NCBI GenBank assembly: GCA_944388825.1
Contig: CALXKG010000150.1
Coordinates: 1 to 6,713 of the forward strand
Reading direction: 5' to 3'
Length of the DNA: 6,713 nucleotides
Source: an uncultured Clostridia bacterium
Lineage (GTDB): Bacteria > Bacillota > Clostridia > Oscillospirales > Ruminococcaceae
The position numbers and the translations under genes are program-made. Below the pieces are notes generated by a model. That model had not been told where the DNA came from. It was given only the letters and a program-made list of their open reading frames with translations, and made no database searches. This document shows, piece by piece, positions 5,322 through 6,713 of this stretch (the first letter of the stretch is position 1; each line of letters starts with the position of its first letter).

Positions 5322-6476
5322 TCATTCGATCAGTCCGGCGATCCGGAGGCACCGCTCCGCGTCCCGCCCGCCGGGGAAGGCGTTTGTAAGCCTGCCGACC
5401 CGCTCCCGCTCGGCCTTATACCCGTCCTTCCCGGAGAGGAAGTCCGCGATAAACCGGGAAAATTCCTCCGGCGTGCGGATAAACGGCCCCGGCATCAGCG
5501 GGTAGGGGTCGTCGACGACAAACCCCCTCGTCTTCCGGTACTCCTCGATATCCCCGACGGTAAAGCCGATCGGGCGGTTGAGCAGCAGGTAGTCAAAATA
5601 AACGGACGAATAGTCGGTGACCAGCCCGTCGGACACGCCGAGCAGCGCGTACAGGTCGCAGCCCGCCTGCTGCATATCGTCGTTGGTGAGGATCTTCACC
5701 CGCGAGGCCCCCGACAGGTCCAGCAGGGAAAGGTCCTGCGCCGGGTGGATCTTCGCCAGCAGCAGGGCGTTTTCCGCCTCCAGCAGCCGGTTGACCTTTT
5801 CCAGGTCTTCCTTCGTCTCCAGCACCGGCAGCCCGGTCCCGGCCTTTGCCGCCGTATCCCGGTCGCCGAGGAAGGCCGACTGCCGGAAGGTCGGCAGCCA
5901 GAGGAGCAGCTTGTCAAAATCTTTCGGGATCCCCAGCTTCCCCAGCGGGTCGCCCGGGGCGAACATCGCGTCGTTGCGGGGGTGGCCGCAGACCTTGACC
6001 TTGTCCGCCGGGCAGCCGAAGGCTTTGGCCATGATCGGGACGAAAAAGTCCGACGCCGCCAGCACACAGGTGAAAAAGTCCTGGTCCTCTTCCTTTTCAT
6101 ACCGCCCGATCTTTTTCAGCGGCGACCCGTGCCAGACGTTTACGACCATCTGGTTGCTGGCGGGCTTGACCGGGTATTTGCCAAAGGAATAGAAAAAGGT
6201 CCGGGAAGTGAGGAAAGGGAGAAGCCCCCCTTTTGTATCGGTGAAGCGGACGTTTGCCGGGTGGGGGCGTTTTCCCCAGAGGGCGTGGTCGTCCACCGCG
6301 CAGACGATCTCATATTTTTCCGATTCCGGGCGGGCGACAAAAGCGTCGTAAACCGCCTTTACGTTGTCCCGGAAGCCCATATTGCTGTAAAAGACGACCC
6401 GGCGGGGGTTTTTGGGCAGCACCCGGTTTAAGAGGGTCAAAGGCGCCATCGCACGGCGCAGCAGATCTTTGTTCAT
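5322..6476 (-). CDS. CDP-glycerol glycerophosphotransferase, TagB/TagF family
   Basis: Membrane-associated enzyme expected to transfer glycerol phosphate from CDP-glycerol to a lipid-linked sugar acceptor at the inner face of the membrane. All 384 residues fit the family's catalytic part. WHGSPLKKIG is at 115-124, GHPRND at 164-169, LPTFRQS at 194-200, KIHP at 242-245 and TDYSSVYFDYLLLNRP at 287-302. The histidines of the WHG and HP motifs and the DYSS segment are the positions linked to catalysis and donor binding in TagF. The length equals that of a single-unit transferase such as TagB (about 380) rather than the chain-building TagF of B. subtilis (about 750), so addition of one glycerol phosphate is as likely as a polymer; inference only. 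The N-terminus (LLRRAMAPLTLLNRVL) is basic and amphipathic, fitting membrane attachment. ATG 6476 lies 12 bases after the upstream stop, and a GGTGAGGGGG overlapping that stop can serve as ribosome binding site. The tagD gene 72 bases downstream supplies its substrate. Confidence 0.93.
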   Translation of the reverse strand: MNKDLLRRAMAPLTLLNRVLPKNPRRVVFYSNMGFRDNVKAVYDAFVARPESEKYEIVCAVDDHALWGKRPHPANVRFTDTKGGLLPFLTSRTFFYSFGKYPVKPASNQMVVNVWHGSPLKKIGRYEKEEDQDFFTCVLAASDFFVPIMAKAFGCPADKVKVCGHPRNDAMFAPGDPLGKLGIPKDFDKLLLWLPTFRQSAFLGDRDTAAKAGTGLPVLETKEDLEKVNRLLEAENALLLAKIHPAQDLSLLDLSGASRVKILTNDDMQQAGCDLYALLGVSDGLVTDYSSVYFDYLLLNRPIGFTVGDIEEYRKTRGFVVDDPYPLMPGPFIRTPEEFSRFIADFLSGKDGYKAERERVGRLTNAFPGGRDAERCLRIAGLIE

Positions 6477-6488
6477 GCCGGCGCCCCC

Positions 6489-6713
6489 TCACCGCCGGAG
6501 GACGCGGTCGTAGAATTTCCCCCGCATCCCGTTCGGCATCAGGCTGACCACCGCCTGCCCGGCGATGGCGTAGAGGGTATCCCCCAGCCCGGATACGCCG
6601 GTCTTGTGGATGGCCCAGCGGGCGTGGGCGGCGTTTTTAAGGTAGGGCCAGCCCCCCCGGCGGCGGTAGACGTCCTCCCCCGCCCGGAAATAAAGGATAA
6701 AGTCGTCCAGGTT
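6489..6713 (-). CDS. C-terminal end of a glycosyltransferase, probably family 2 (partial)
   Basis: The minus-strand frame is open from the window edge to TGA 6491-6489 and gives 74 residues, beginning NLDDFILYFRAGEDVYRR and ending SLMPNGMRGKFYDRVLRR. The final PNGMRGKFYDRVLRR resembles the closing segment, Pro-Asn followed by a basic amphipathic helix, found at the end of many capsule-type family-2 glycosyltransferases. A membrane-associating helix at the C-terminus is likely. The catalytic domain lies outside the window, so neither the fold nor the sugar can be confirmed. The stop is 12 bases before the glycerophosphotransferase start and codon use is like the rest of the cluster, so it belongs to the same operon. 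Confidence 0.65.
   Translation of the reverse strand, partial: NLDDFILYFRAGEDVYRRRGGWPYLKNAAHARWAIHKTGVSGLGDTLYAIAGQAVVSLMPNGMRGKFYDRVLRR

Noticed and set aside
5250..6431. Long plus-strand open frame of 393 codons opposite the glycerophosphotransferase gene
   Set aside because: Same low-complexity Arg/Gln/Val-rich composition, with no recognisable motif; all family motifs are on the minus strand.
1..6713. CRISPR arrays, tRNA or rRNA genes, insertion sequences, attachment sites
   Set aside because: No regularly spaced repeats, tRNA-like folds, transposase motifs or terminal inverted repeats were seen; nearly all of the window is accounted for by coding sequence.

Overview
The window is one tightly packed, single-direction gene cluster. 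Every real gene lies on the minus strand, so transcription runs from high to low coordinates. It encodes part of a surface-polysaccharide pathway (capsule or teichoic-acid-like) whose polymer probably carries glycerol phosphate. The DNA is G+C-rich (about 64% by hand count over 5341-5700), has strong AAAGGAG-type ribosome binding sites, and carries a tagD-type gene very like that of Bacillus. This suggests a G+C-rich Gram-positive of the Firmicutes, perhaps a gut clostridium of the Oscillospirales kind. That placement is an inference from style, not from a marker gene.

Layout in transcription order: the C-terminal 74 residues of a glycosyltransferase, probably family 2 (6713-6489, cut by the window edge); a TagB/TagF-type CDP-glycerol glycerophosphotransferase (6476-5322); a 72-base gap with a GC-rich hairpin and a short tandem repeat; TagD, glycerol-3-phosphate cytidylyltransferase (5249-4857); a family-4 glycosyltransferase with an unusual N-terminal extension (4842-3634); a multi-membrane-span O-antigen polymerase/ligase-like protein, Wzy type (3607-2033); a 63-base gap with a strong strand-specific hairpin; a LicD-family phosphotransferase (1969-1148); and a Wzx-type lipid-linked oligosaccharide flippase (1148-1, C-terminus cut by the window edge). 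The genes are 72 bases apart or less, or overlap, as expected of one operon. No promoter is convincing inside the window and no stretch over 300 bases lacks a gene.

How the genes fit together: cytoplasmic glycosyltransferases build a lipid-linked repeat unit; TagD makes CDP-glycerol; the TagB/F-like enzyme (and possibly the LicD-family enzyme) places phosphoglycerol or a related phospho-substituent on it; Wzx flips the unit across the membrane; Wzy polymerises it outside. This resembles Wzx/Wzy-dependent capsule loci with glycerol-phosphate side groups more than a classical wall teichoic acid operon, which would use a TagGH ABC exporter; none is seen here. The most interesting points are the hairpin between wzy and the licD-like gene with two in-frame starts on either side of it, and the unknown donor of the LicD-family enzyme in a cluster that shows CDP-glycerol synthesis but no choline genes.
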